DNA from: Lacisediminihabitans sp046156175
GTDB taxonomy: Bacteria; Actinomycetota; Actinomycetes; Actinomycetales; Microbacteriaceae
Length of the DNA: 64,000 bases
Reading direction: 5' to 3'
Assembly: GCF_046156175.1 (NCBI RefSeq)
Contig: NZ_JAYLVL010000003.1
Span: 698,558 to 762,557, forward strand
Every line of letters starts with the position of its first letter. Positions within the stretch are counted from its first letter, which is position 1. The translations under genes and the position numbers were made by a program. The notes under the pieces were generated by a model. It made no database searches, had not been told where the DNA came from, and saw only the letters and a program-made list of their open reading frames with translations. This document shows, piece after piece, positions 53,597-62,570 of this stretch.

Positions 53597-54883
53597 TCAG
53601 GCGAAGTACCTCAACCAGAGGTAGGGAAGGCAGAGCGTGACCGTGACGGCGGTCACGATGAGCCCGTACTTGGTGAATGTCCAGAAGGAGATGGGATGCC
53701 CGTTGCGCATCGCGATGCCGAGCACGACCACGTTGGCACTTGCTCCCACTGCGGTGGCGTTGCCTCCGAGGTCCGCACCGAGCGTCAGCGCCCACCAGAG
53801 CGGCTGGGCGGGCTGGCCACCGGCCTGCACCAGGTCGTTGACGAGCGGGGCGAGGGTGGCGACGTAGGGGATGTTGTCCACGATGCCCGAGAACACGGCG
53901 GAGCCGAACAGGAGCCCGGCCGCCGCACCGAGGTAGTTGGTGCCCACGGCCTGGATCGCCGCCTGGCCGACGGCTTCGATCACTCCGAGGCTCACCAGCC
54001 CGCCCACCATGATGAAGAGGCCGGCGAAGAAGAGCAGCGTCTGCCACTCGACGTCCGCGAAGATCTTGCGGGGTTCGAGCCGGGTGATGAGCACAAGCAG
54101 CCCGGCCCCCAGCAGCGCGACGATCGCCGGCTCGAGGTTCACGAGCGAATGCAGGATGAAGCCGGCGATCACCAGCGCCAACACACTCAGCGACTTCGCG
54201 AGCAGCGGCACATCGCGGATCGCCTCCCGCTCATTGAGCGCCATCACCCGCGTGACCCGTGCCGGGTCGAAGCTGAGCTGCTTGCGGAACATGAGCCAGC
54301 AGAGTCCGATGAACACCACGAGCAGGAGGACGATGATCGGCGCGACGTTGACGATGAAGTCGTTGAAGCTGAGGCCGCCCCGGCTGGCGATGATGATGTT
54401 GGGCGGATCGCCGATCAGCGTGGCCGTTCCGCCGATGTTGCTCGACATGACTTCGGCGATGAGGAAGGGTATCGGCGAGATACTGAGCCGGTCGCAGATC
54501 AGGAGGGTGACCGGTGCGATGAGAAGAACCGTCGTCACGTTGTCGAGGAACGCGGACAGCACGGCGGTGATGAGCACCAGCATGACCATGATCACGAAGG
54601 GGCGGCCCTTCGCCCGCTTTGCGGCCCAGATCGCCAGGAATTCGAAGAGACCCGATTGCTGGAGGATGCCGACGATGATCATCATGCCCAACAGCAGGAA
54701 GATGACGTTCCAGTCGATCCCGCTCTCCTGGGAGAAGAAGATCCCCCTCTTGTCGGTCGCGCCGATGATCACCATGAGACCGGCGCCGACGAGCGCGACG
54801 GTGACGCGCGGCACCTTCTCGGTCGCGATGAGGATGTAGGCGCCGACGAATACCGCCAGAGCCAGGATGACCTGGATGCTCAT
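53597..54883 (-). CDS. ArsB/NhaD superfamily ion transporter
   Basis: 428 residues, about 11 transmembrane helices. It contains FLDNVTTVLLIAPVTLLICD and SSNIGGTATLIGDPPNIIIA in the first half. The second-half counterparts are SGIVDNIPYVATLAPLVNDL and GADLGGNATAVGASANVVVL. The duplicated N-T-T and G-D-P-P motifs define the ArsB/NhaD (IT) superfamily; Na+/H+ exchange or anion transport are the likely options. Its start overlaps the stop of the CBS gene by 4 nt. Confidence 0.88.
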   Translation of the reverse strand: MSIQVILALAVFVGAYILIATEKVPRVTVALVGAGLMVIIGATDKRGIFFSQESGIDWNVIFLLLGMMIIVGILQQSGLFEFLAIWAAKRAKGRPFVIMVMLVLITAVLSAFLDNVTTVLLIAPVTLLICDRLSISPIPFLIAEVMSSNIGGTATLIGDPPNIIIASRGGLSFNDFIVNVAPIIVLLLVVFIGLCWLMFRKQLSFDPARVTRVMALNEREAIRDVPLLAKSLSVLALVIAGFILHSLVNLEPAIVALLGAGLLVLITRLEPRKIFADVEWQTLLFFAGLFIMVGGLVSLGVIEAVGQAAIQAVGTNYLGAAAGLLFGSAVFSGIVDNIPYVATLAPLVNDLVQAGGQPAQPLWWALTLGADLGGNATAVGASANVVVLGIAMRNGHPISFWTFTKYGLIVTAVTVTLCLPYLWLRYFA

Positions 54884-55368
54884 GCGTCGTTATGCGAAGA
54901 GTCGGACGGTGCACAGAACGTGAGGATCGAATCCATCAGCGCCGTGAGCGTGACGAACCGGGCGTCGGGCCCGCTCGATCCCTTGATGAGGGCGATCTGC
55001 GCCCGGGCATTCGCCATGCGGGCGGCCACCTCCAGGATCGTGTCATCCGCATCCACGCGCAGGAGTTCGTAGATGTGAACCCGGTCGTCGTCGATCAGCT
55101 CCCCGATGGTGCTCTGGCCCGCTTTAGCCCAGACCTCCTCGGCCGCCTCTTCATCGAGCACCCCGGCCAGCGCCATGTCATCGAGCACATAGCCGGGCAC
55201 CAGGAGGCCCAACACGTCGACCGCGGAGACCACGGCCGAGGGAACCCCGGCCGAATCGGCGATCACGAGACCGACGAGGTCATCGGCGGCGATGGCACGC
55301 GCAGCCTCCAACGCGGTGGTTTCCCGCGCGACCATCGGAAGGCTGATTTGAAGATCGGATGCGCGCAT
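54880..55368 (-). CDS. CBS domain protein
   Basis: 162 residues with a tandem CBS pair: MVARETTALEAARAIAADDL with VVSAVDVLGLLVPG, and YELLRVDADDTILEVAARMA. CBS pairs bind adenosine nucleotides. The 4-nt overlap with the downstream transporter suggests it gates or senses for that carrier (inference). Confidence 0.85.
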   Translation of the reverse strand: MRASDLQISLPMVARETTALEAARAIAADDLVGLVIADSAGVPSAVVSAVDVLGLLVPGYVLDDMALAGVLDEEAAEEVWAKAGQSTIGELIDDDRVHIYELLRVDADDTILEVAARMANARAQIALIKGSSGPDARFVTLTALMDSILTFCAPSDSSHNDA

Positions 55369-55599
55369 GGGGTCCCCTCAGAAGTTGGCAGCAGTCCTGC
55401 TGCGCCGACCAGACTTCCCGGCTCACCTCAGTCGAGCGTAGCGGGGGTTCGCGATTCTCGCGTGGGCGGGCGCTGCGGGCGATGGAGCGTCGACGGCCCA
55501 GCGGACCAGCCGTGGCTGGTCTCGACCCGAGTGAAGACCGGCATCTCTCGGAATGTCGCGTCGATGATTCTGCGCGGCTCGACTTCTGGCCGGGCATCC

Positions 55600-55622
55600 A
55601 TTCATTGCTAAAATCGCTGAAT
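55600..55622 (+). promoter_or_regulatory. Leaderless promoter of the LysR gene with an overlapping dyad
   Basis: TAAAAT (55609-55614) is 6 nt from the ATG. ATTCA and TGAAT flank it at 13-nt spacing, a dyad that runs into the start codon. LysR proteins often bind such interrupted dyads, so autoregulation is plausible. Confidence 0.5.
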
Positions 55623-56550
55623 GGAATTGCGTCAACTCGAACACTTCGTCACCGTCGCCGACGAGAGGCACTTCACCCGAGCGGCCGAGCTGCTCCAGAT
55701 CTCGCAGTCGGGCCTCTCCGCGTCCATCAGGGCTCTCGAAACCGAGCTCGGCATCTCGCTGTTCGTTCGCAGCACGCGCCGCGTCGAACTCACCGCCGCC
55801 GGCCAGGCGCTGCTCGCCGACTCCATCCGCACGCTCGCGAGTGCCGCCGCCGCGCAGAACGCGGTCGCGGCGGTGCGGGGCCTCGTGCGTGGGCGCCTCA
55901 CCGTCGGCGCGGAACCGTGCATCGGTGCGATCGACCTTCCGGCCGAACTCGGGCGATTCCGGCTCGCGAATCCCGGCGTCGAGGTACGGCTGCGCTACGA
56001 GGGATCCGTCGATCAGCTCGACAGCGTCGCGAGCGGGCTCCGGGATGTGGCCCTGGTCGTGGTGACCGGTCCCGCCCCGCAGGGCGTGCGCTTGCGTCCG
56101 GTGAGTTCGCAGAAGCTCGTGGTGCTGTGCCATCCGGAACACCCGTTCGCCTCACGGAGCGAGGTCGACATCGAGTCGCTACACGACCAGCCGATGATCG
56201 GCTTCCAACCCGGGTGGGGCGCCCACGTGCTGGCGCGCCGGGCATTCGCGGCGGCGGGATACGACTACCGAACCGCGATGGAGGTCAATGACGTGCACCC
56301 GCTGCTCGACCTCGTGGGCTACAACCTCGGGGTCGCGATCGTGCCGGCGAGCTTTGCCGCGAAGCGTCCGGACACCCTCTGCGCCGTGCCGCTGCCCGAG
56401 AACGTGCCGCACTGGACGGTCGCCGTCGCGATGGCGGACGAACCGAGTCCGGCCGCCACCGCATTCCTCGACCAGGTCTTCGAGGAGAGCCCTCAGGCGC
56501 CGTCGAGCATCGAGAGCTCGTCGGCGGTCAGGGTGACCTCGGCCGCCTGA
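55621..56550 (+). CDS. LysR family transcriptional regulator
   Basis: 309 residues. The N-terminal HTH is MELRQLEHFVTVADERHFTR ... SISQSGLSASIRALE-type; the effector domain begins near residue 90. The 3' end overlaps the convergent aldo/keto reductase gene by 58 bp. The regulated genes may be the two downstream aldo/keto reductases, but no shared operator was found. Confidence 0.9.
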   Translation: MELRQLEHFVTVADERHFTRAAELLQISQSGLSASIRALETELGISLFVRSTRRVELTAAGQALLADSIRTLASAAAAQNAVAAVRGLVRGRLTVGAEPCIGAIDLPAELGRFRLANPGVEVRLRYEGSVDQLDSVASGLRDVALVVVTGPAPQGVRLRPVSSQKLVVLCHPEHPFASRSEVDIESLHDQPMIGFQPGWGAHVLARRAFAAAGYDYRTAMEVNDVHPLLDLVGYNLGVAIVPASFAAKRPDTLCAVPLPENVPHWTVAVAMADEPSPAATAFLDQVFEESPQAPSSIESSSAVRVTSAA

Positions 56551-57353
56551 ACCGAGTTGGTGATGCTCTCCGGTCGAGACGCGCCGGGGATCGGGATCAC
56601 CCGGGGCGACTTCGCCAGCTCCCAGGCGAGGCACACGACCTGCGGGGTGATGCCGCGGTCGGCCGCCACCTTTCCGAACGCCGCGAACCTGTCGCCGAGC
56701 GCGGCCGCGGAGGTGATGCCTCCGAGCGGGCTCCACGGCAGGAATGCGATCCCGAGTTCGTCGCACAGCTCGAGTTCGGGCTCGCTGCTGCGGAAGGCGG
56801 GCGAGAACTGGTTCTGCACCGAGGCGAGTCGGCCGCCGAGCACCTCCTGGGCGAGTCGGATCTGCTCCGGGTTCGCGTTCGAGATGCCGGCCTGTCGGAT
56901 GGTGCCGGCGTCGAGAAGGTCGCGCAGGGCGCCGATGGAATCCGCGTAGGGCACCGAGGAGTCCGGACGGTGGAACTGGTAGAGGCCGATCGCCTCGCCG
57001 CCGAGCCGCTTCAGCGAGGCCTCCGCCACCTGCTTCAGGTATTCGGGGCGGCCATCCTGGGTCCAGGAGCCGTCTCCCGGGCGGAGGTGGCCACCCTTGG
57101 TGGCGACGAGCACAGCCGAGGTGTCTCCACCCCAGGACGCGATGGCTTTCGCGATGAGCGACTCGTTGTGGCCGACATCCGTCGCGGTCAGGTGGTAGGC
57201 ATCCGCCGTGTCGAAGAGGGTCACCCCCAGTTCGAGAGCCGCGTGGATGGTCGCGATGGAGCGGGCCTCATCGGGCCGCCCTTCGATGGACATGGGCATG
57301 CCGCCGAGGCCGATCTCGCTGACCTGCACATCGCCGATGGTTCGTGTCTTCAT
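56493..57353 (-). CDS. Aldo/keto reductase
   Basis: 286 residues. It shows TLFDTADAYHLTATDVGHNE (Asp, Tyr), LVATKGGHLRPGDG (Lys), LYQFHRPD (His), and RVIPIPGASRPESI. The ATG at 57353 was chosen because it gives the AKR N-terminus (KTRTIGDVQVSEIGLGGMPM). It lies 31 nt after a second AKR gene, probably an operon pair, and overlaps the LysR gene at its 3' end. Confidence 0.88.
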   Translation of the reverse strand: MKTRTIGDVQVSEIGLGGMPMSIEGRPDEARSIATIHAALELGVTLFDTADAYHLTATDVGHNESLIAKAIASWGGDTSAVLVATKGGHLRPGDGSWTQDGRPEYLKQVAEASLKRLGGEAIGLYQFHRPDSSVPYADSIGALRDLLDAGTIRQAGISNANPEQIRLAQEVLGGRLASVQNQFSPAFRSSEPELELCDELGIAFLPWSPLGGITSAAALGDRFAAFGKVAADRGITPQVVCLAWELAKSPRVIPIPGASRPESITNSVQAAEVTLTADELSMLDGA

Positions 57354-57384
57354 GTTCTTGGGTCTCTCTTTTCGGGTGAACGGA

Positions 57385-58356
57385 TTACCAGGCGTAGTCT
57401 TCCGGCGCGGTCTTGCGACCGGGGAAGATCTCGTCGAGTCGGGTGAGGGCGTCGGCATCGAGGGTGACGTCGAGGGCACGCACCGCGGCATCCAGCTGGT
57501 CCATGGTGCGCGGTCCGACGATGGGAGCGGTCACCGCGGGCTGGTGCAGCAACCAGGCCAGTCCGACATCCCCCGGCTCATGGCCGAGCTCCTCGGCGAA
57601 GTCCTCGTAGCTTTCGATGGCTTCGCGATGGGTCTCGAGCGTCTCGGCCGCGCGGCCCTCCAGGCGGCGCTTGCCATCCCGCTCCTTGCGCACCACTCCG
57701 CCGAGAAGCCCGCCGTGGAGCGGCGACCACGGGATGATCCCGAGGCCGTTGCCCAGGGCGGAGGGGATCACCTCGAGCTCGATATCCCGCGTGAGCAGGT
57801 TGTAGATGGACTGTTCGCTCACCAGCCCGGTGAAGTTGCGTCGCCGCGCCTCGGCTTGAGCCGTGGCGATGTGCCATCCCGCGAAGTTGCTGCTGCCGGC
57901 GTAGAGGATCTTGCCCTGCGCGACGGCCGTCTCCATCGCCTGCCAGATCTCGTCCCACGGGGTATCCCGATCCACGTGATGGAACTGGTAGAGGTCGATG
58001 TAGTCGGCCTTCAGCCGCGAGAGGCTCGCATCGAGAGCACGACGGATGTTCAGCGCCGAGAGCTTGCCCTCGTTCGGCCACTGCGTCATGTCGCCGTAGA
58101 GCTTGGTGGCGAGAACCGTGTGCTCGCGCCTACCGTTGCCCTGTTCGAACCAGTTGCCGAGGATCGTCTCCGTGGTACCGCGGCCCAATTCGCCGCCGTA
58201 CACGTTCGCCGTGTCGAAGAAGTTGATGCCGTATTCCTGCGCCGAGTCCATGATGGCGAAGGAGTCGGACTCCGTCGTCTGCGGCCCGAAGTTCATGGTT
58301 CCGAGGCAGAGGCGGGAGACAGAAAGGCCCGAACGGCCGAGATGCGTGTATTCCAT
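57385..58356 (-). CDS. Aldo/keto reductase
   Basis: 323 residues, AKR14-like (YghZ/voltage-channel beta type). It shows NFFDTANVYGGELGRGTTET (Asp, Tyr), VLATKLYG (Lys), DLYQFHHVDRDTPWDE (His). Substrate unknown. The ATG at 58356 gives EYTHLGRSGLSVSRLCLGTM, the standard N-terminus. Confidence 0.88.
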   Translation of the reverse strand: MEYTHLGRSGLSVSRLCLGTMNFGPQTTESDSFAIMDSAQEYGINFFDTANVYGGELGRGTTETILGNWFEQGNGRREHTVLATKLYGDMTQWPNEGKLSALNIRRALDASLSRLKADYIDLYQFHHVDRDTPWDEIWQAMETAVAQGKILYAGSSNFAGWHIATAQAEARRRNFTGLVSEQSIYNLLTRDIELEVIPSALGNGLGIIPWSPLHGGLLGGVVRKERDGKRRLEGRAAETLETHREAIESYEDFAEELGHEPGDVGLAWLLHQPAVTAPIVGPRTMDQLDAAVRALDVTLDADALTRLDEIFPGRKTAPEDYAW

Positions 58357-58474
58357 GCTTCTACGGTGCTCTCCGCCCGCCCATCTGTCCAATAGGAAAT
58401 GCGGATGCTACTGAGCAGTCGGGGTTCTCAATGAAGGGATCTCGGCGGTGAGCCCGCGGCCCTAACATGAGCAC

Positions 58475-60928
58475 ATGCCGATGCCGGTTCTGGCGACAAA
58501 ATTCTTCGTGCCCCCGCCGCGGGCGCAGGCCGTCGCCCGCCCGCGGCTCGTCGACCAGCTGGATGTCGGCATCCGGTCCGGTGCAAAGCTCACCCTGATC
58601 TCCGCCCCGGCCGGATTCGGCAAGACAACCGTGCTCAGCGATTGGGTGACCAGGGTCGGCCGGCCAGAGGCCGGAATGCGGGTCGCCTGGTTGTCGATCG
58701 AGTCCAGTGATAACGACCCGGTGCGGTTCTTCGGCTACCTCGTCGCCGCGCTGCAGAGCGCCGATGCCGCCATCGGTGCGGCGATCCCGGCGGGCGAACA
58801 GCCGAGCGAAGCGACCCTGACCGCCCTCGTCAACGACCTCGCCGGCAGCGCCCACGAGATCCTCCTGGTGCTCGACGACTTCCACCTCATCGAAGACCCC
58901 TCTGTGCGCGACGCGATGGTCTTCCTGCTCGACCATCTGCCGCCCACCTCGCACCTGGCGATCGCGAGCCGCTCCGATCCCCTGCTGCCCGTTGCGCGCC
59001 TGCGAGCGCGGGGCGAGCTGACGGAACTGCGCGCCGCCGACCTCCGCTTCACCCCCGACGAGGCCGCCGGATTCCTCAATCGGGCCATGGGCCTGGCGCT
59101 GTCGCCCGACGATGTCGCCGCTCTCGAAGCCCGCACCGAGGGATGGATCGCCGGACTCCAACTGGCCGCCCTGAGCATGCGTGACCGCACCGACAAATCC
59201 GCCTTCATCGCCGCATTTGCCGGCAGCAACCGTTTCGTCATCGACTATCTGATCGAGGAGGTGTTGGAGCAGGCGCCACTCGACGTGCGCCGGTTCCTCT
59301 GCGACACCGCCATTCTCGAGAGGTTCACCGCACCACTCTGCGAGGCGGTGAGCGGCCAGAGCCGGGGCGAGGAGATGCTCGAAGCGCTCGAACGGGCGAA
59401 CCTCTTCATCGTCGAACTCGATGATCGCCGCGAATGGTTCCGCTACCACCACCTCTTCGCGGACGTGCTGCGGGCGCGTCTTCTCTCCAGCGGCCCTGAG
59501 CATGTCGCAGCACTCCACAGCCTCGCCAGCGGGTGGTTCGAGGCCAACAACCTGCCGGAGGAGGGCGTGGCCCATGCTCTGGCGGCCTCCGATTTCTCCC
59601 AGGCCGCACGGCTGATCGAAGCCACGATTCCGAGTGTGCGGAAGTCCCGTCAGGACGCGACGCTGCTCGGATGGCTCGCCCTCCTTCCCGACGACACGAT
59701 CGGTCGCCGTCCCGTGCTCGGGGTGTTCTCCGCCTGGTTCTCGCTGGTCTCCGGCGACATCGCCGCCGTCGAGGCGAAACTGGTCCGCGCGGAGAACTCC
59801 CTCGAAGCCGGGCACGACTCGGAGCCGGGCCAGGAACTCGACACGCTTCCCGTCACGATCTCTCTGTATCGGGCATCCGTCGCGCTCGCCACCGGTGACC
59901 TGGCCGGCATCACTCGGCACGCCGGCCGCGCCCTCGAGCTCACCAGCCCCTCCGATCACCTCGGGCGGGGTGCGGCCGCCGGGCTCCTCGGCCTGGGCGA
60001 GTGGGCCACCGGCGATCTCGAGGCCGGCGTGAAGGCATTCGGCGAAGCGGCGCGCAGCCTGCGCCTCGCCGGCAACCTGACCGATGCCCTGAGCACGACG
60101 ATGGTGCTCGCCGACATGCTCATCCCCCTCGGCCGCCTCGAGGAGTCGCGGCGCGCGTACGAGGCGGCGTTGCGAGAGGCGACGACCACGCTCGCCGGTG
60201 GCCCACCCACCGCAGATCTCCACGGAGGCATCGCCGAAGTGCTGGTCGAGCTCGGTGCCCTCGAGGCCGCCGAAGAGCACCTGGCCGCCGGTGCCGCCCT
60301 GGGCGATGCGGCGTTCTCGAATGAACACCATTACCGATGGTTCGTATCGAAAGCACTCGTCGCGCAGTCCAGGGGTGAGCTCGACGCCGCTCTCGAACTG
60401 CTCGAGGCGGCCGAGCGGCACTATCGTCGGGGTTTCTTCGCCGAGGCCCGATCGATCGCGGCCCTGAGGGCGCGCATCCTGATCGTGCAGGGGCACCTGC
60501 CCGAGGCGCAGGCGTGGGCGGATTCGCTCGGCCTGACCCCGCAGGATGCGCTCAGCTACCTGACCGAGTACGCCCACATCACCCTGGCGCGGCTGCTGAT
60601 CGCGCAGGGCGACCCCCGCGCGGCCGGGCTGCTCGAACGGCTGCTCGTCGCCGCCGAGGACGGTGGCCGGGCCGGGGTCGTGAGCGAACTGCGCGCGCTG
60701 TCCGGACGCACGGCTGGCGAGGCGAGCGGTGCCAGGGAGGGGCTGAGCAACCGCGAACTGCAGGTGCTGCGACTGCTCGCCACCGAACTCACCGGCCCCG
60801 AGATCGCGCGCGAACTCTACGTCTCGGTGAACACGCTCCGCACCCACACCCGGCACGTCTTCGAGAAGCTCGACGTGAATGGTCGCACCGCCGCCGTGCG
60901 GCGGGGGCGCGAACTGGGCGTGCTCTGA
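58475..60928 (+). CDS. LuxR family ATP-dependent regulator (MalT/LAL type)
   Basis: 817 residues, STAND ATPase regulator. An N-terminal MalT-like segment (ATKFFVPPP) precedes Walker A SAPAGFGKTTVLSDW and Walker B ILLVLDDFHLIED. Winged-helix and TPR-like repeats fill the middle, and the C-terminal LuxR HTH is LSNRELQVLRLLATELTGPE then IARELYVSVNTLRTHTRHVF. TAACAT is 6 nt before the ATG (leaderless). It is followed collinearly by four small genes that may be its targets. Confidence 0.9.
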   Translation: MPMPVLATKFFVPPPRAQAVARPRLVDQLDVGIRSGAKLTLISAPAGFGKTTVLSDWVTRVGRPEAGMRVAWLSIESSDNDPVRFFGYLVAALQSADAAIGAAIPAGEQPSEATLTALVNDLAGSAHEILLVLDDFHLIEDPSVRDAMVFLLDHLPPTSHLAIASRSDPLLPVARLRARGELTELRAADLRFTPDEAAGFLNRAMGLALSPDDVAALEARTEGWIAGLQLAALSMRDRTDKSAFIAAFAGSNRFVIDYLIEEVLEQAPLDVRRFLCDTAILERFTAPLCEAVSGQSRGEEMLEALERANLFIVELDDRREWFRYHHLFADVLRARLLSSGPEHVAALHSLASGWFEANNLPEEGVAHALAASDFSQAARLIEATIPSVRKSRQDATLLGWLALLPDDTIGRRPVLGVFSAWFSLVSGDIAAVEAKLVRAENSLEAGHDSEPGQELDTLPVTISLYRASVALATGDLAGITRHAGRALELTSPSDHLGRGAAAGLLGLGEWATGDLEAGVKAFGEAARSLRLAGNLTDALSTTMVLADMLIPLGRLEESRRAYEAALREATTTLAGGPPTADLHGGIAEVLVELGALEAAEEHLAAGAALGDAAFSNEHHYRWFVSKALVAQSRGELDAALELLEAAERHYRRGFFAEARSIAALRARILIVQGHLPEAQAWADSLGLTPQDALSYLTEYAHITLARLLIAQGDPRAAGLLERLLVAAEDGGRAGVVSELRALSGRTAGEASGAREGLSNRELQVLRLLATELTGPEIARELYVSVNTLRTHTRHVFEKLDVNGRTAAVRRGRELGVL

Positions 60929-60982
60929 CTATCACCAGATGTGGTGATGCCGGGTCACCAGGTGCGTTCGTAGGTTGCCCCT

Positions 60983-61621
60983 ATGAACATCACCTCAACC
61001 ACCCTGACTCGCGCCGCCGCTGTGGCCGCCGCGCTTGCCGGAACCGCCTACATCGTCATCCAGTTCATCCACCCCCTGGATGTCGTCGAATCACTCTCCA
61101 CCCAGCGATGGGTGACGGTGCACATCCTCAGCTTCGCGGAGGCGGTGCTTGCACTGATCGGCTTCGCCGGAATCTACCTGCGCCAGGTGCGCCAACTGGG
61201 ACTGCTCGGGCTCATCGCCTACGCGATGCTCGCACTGTTCTTCGTGCTGCAGGCGGCCTTCAACTTCTCCGAAGCCCTCATCGCCCCGCTCATCGCCGTC
61301 GATGCCCCACAGTTGGCTGTCGATATCGTCGGACTGTTCGGCCGCTATCCGGCGGTCAATGACCTCGGGATCCTCGCCGGAGTGCCGCTGGTCGGCAGCA
61401 TCCTCTACGTCGGCGGTGCTCTGCTGTTCGGTATCGCGATCATCCGCGCGCGGGTGCTGTCTCGCGGTGCGGGAATCCTGCTGATCGCTGCGGCCGCCAT
61501 CACCCCCGTCGCGGGCGCGCTGCTGCCGCACACCCTGGAACGCATGGCCGCGCTGCCCATGGGCGCAGCGATGGTCTGGCTGGGGTGGTCTCTCTGGTCG
61601 AACCGGATGCCAGCGGCCTGA
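60983..61621 (+). CDS. Membrane protein of the DUF4386-like type
   Basis: 212 residues with six to seven hydrophobic helices and no signal peptide; it resembles DUF4386 proteins. TAGGTT lies 6 nt before the ATG, so it has its own promoter, 54 bp after the LuxR gene. Function unknown. It begins the group of small genes 60983-63287. Confidence 0.7.
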   Translation: MNITSTTLTRAAAVAAALAGTAYIVIQFIHPLDVVESLSTQRWVTVHILSFAEAVLALIGFAGIYLRQVRQLGLLGLIAYAMLALFFVLQAAFNFSEALIAPLIAVDAPQLAVDIVGLFGRYPAVNDLGILAGVPLVGSILYVGGALLFGIAIIRARVLSRGAGILLIAAAAITPVAGALLPHTLERMAALPMGAAMVWLGWSLWSNRMPAA

Positions 61622-61624
61622 ATC

Positions 61625-61834
61625 ATGTACGAGATACGCCTGCAGGGGCAGCTCGACCAACTGTGGAGCGACTGGTTCGAGGGATTCACGCTCGCCGTCG
61701 ACAGCGACGGAACAACAACCCTCACCGGCCCGGTCACCGACCAGGCTGCCCTGCACGGACTGCTGAGACGGATCGGTGATCTCGGCGTGACGCTGATTTC
61801 CCTCAACGAGCTGCACAAGGAGAACGAGAAATGA
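61625..61834 (+). CDS. Small conserved-looking protein, 69 residues, function unknown
   Basis: Sequence features are MYEIRLQGQLDQLWSDWFEG and TDQAALHGLLRRIGDLGVTLI; an alpha/beta pattern resembling small BON/ferredoxin-like or ACT-like folds. It starts 3 nt after the preceding stop and overlaps the next gene by 4 nt (ATGA), so it is translationally coupled. I recognise the layout (small cytosolic protein between two membrane proteins in LuxR-linked clusters), not a function. Confidence 0.75.
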   Translation: MYEIRLQGQLDQLWSDWFEGFTLAVDSDGTTTLTGPVTDQAALHGLLRRIGDLGVTLISLNELHKENEK

Positions 61835-62505
61835 CCACATCCGTCGCCAGACCGACCGGCCGAGGAACCGGGGCCGCGCGCCGCCAGTGGCTGGTGCCCG
61901 CCGGGCTGATCCTGCTCACCCTCATTCCGATCCTCGCCGGCGAAGTACGACTGCACGAGATTGCCAGCGGCGCCGTCGAAACCGCGAAGAACGCGCGGTT
62001 CCTCGAATCGCCGATCCCGGTTGTGACCCACATCGTGAGCGTCACGATCTTCAGCATCCTCGGCGCGTTCCAGTTCGTCCCCGCGCTGCGGCGCCGTCGG
62101 AGCTGGCACCGCATCGCCGGGCGCATCCTGATCCCGGCCGGGCTGCTCACTGCGCTGTCGGGCATGTGGATGGCTGCCTTCTACCCGCACCCCGCCGGCG
62201 AGGGCCTCTCTCTCTCCATCATTCGCCTGGCTTTCGGGGCGGCGATGGTGGCGAGCATCGCTTTCGGCATCCGCGCGATCGTGACTCGCAACTTCGCCAC
62301 GCACGGGGAGTGGATGACCCGCGCCTACGCCATCGCCGTCGCTGCGGGAACCCAGGCGATCGTCCTCATCCCCGAGACGATCATCTTCGGGCCCGGCAAT
62401 GAGTTGCCTCGAACAACGTTCATGGCGGCCGCCTGGGTGATCAACCTCACGATCGCCGAGCTGGTCATCCGTCGGCGTCGCGGTGTCCCCACGTTTACCC
62501 GCTGA
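61831..62505 (+). CDS. DUF2306 membrane protein
   Basis: 224 residues, about six transmembrane helices. HIVSVTIFSILGAFQFVPAL, RRRRSWHRIAGRILIPAGLL and HGEWMTRAYAIAVAAGTQA are typical of DUF2306. The start overlaps the previous gene by 4 nt. Role unknown. Confidence 0.82.
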   Translation: MTTSVARPTGRGTGAARRQWLVPAGLILLTLIPILAGEVRLHEIASGAVETAKNARFLESPIPVVTHIVSVTIFSILGAFQFVPALRRRRSWHRIAGRILIPAGLLTALSGMWMAAFYPHPAGEGLSLSIIRLAFGAAMVASIAFGIRAIVTRNFATHGEWMTRAYAIAVAAGTQAIVLIPETIIFGPGNELPRTTFMAAAWVINLTIAELVIRRRRGVPTFTR

Positions 62506-62570
62506 GGACCGCGGTCTACCAGGACATCAACCACAGCACCGTTCTCAGCCGCAACCGAAGGAGCAGAACC

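Noticed and set aside
58361..60856. 831-residue frame on the minus strand opposite the LuxR-type regulator
   Set aside because: The opposite strand encodes a well-marked STAND ATPase with a LuxR domain; the antisense sequence shows only compositional bias.
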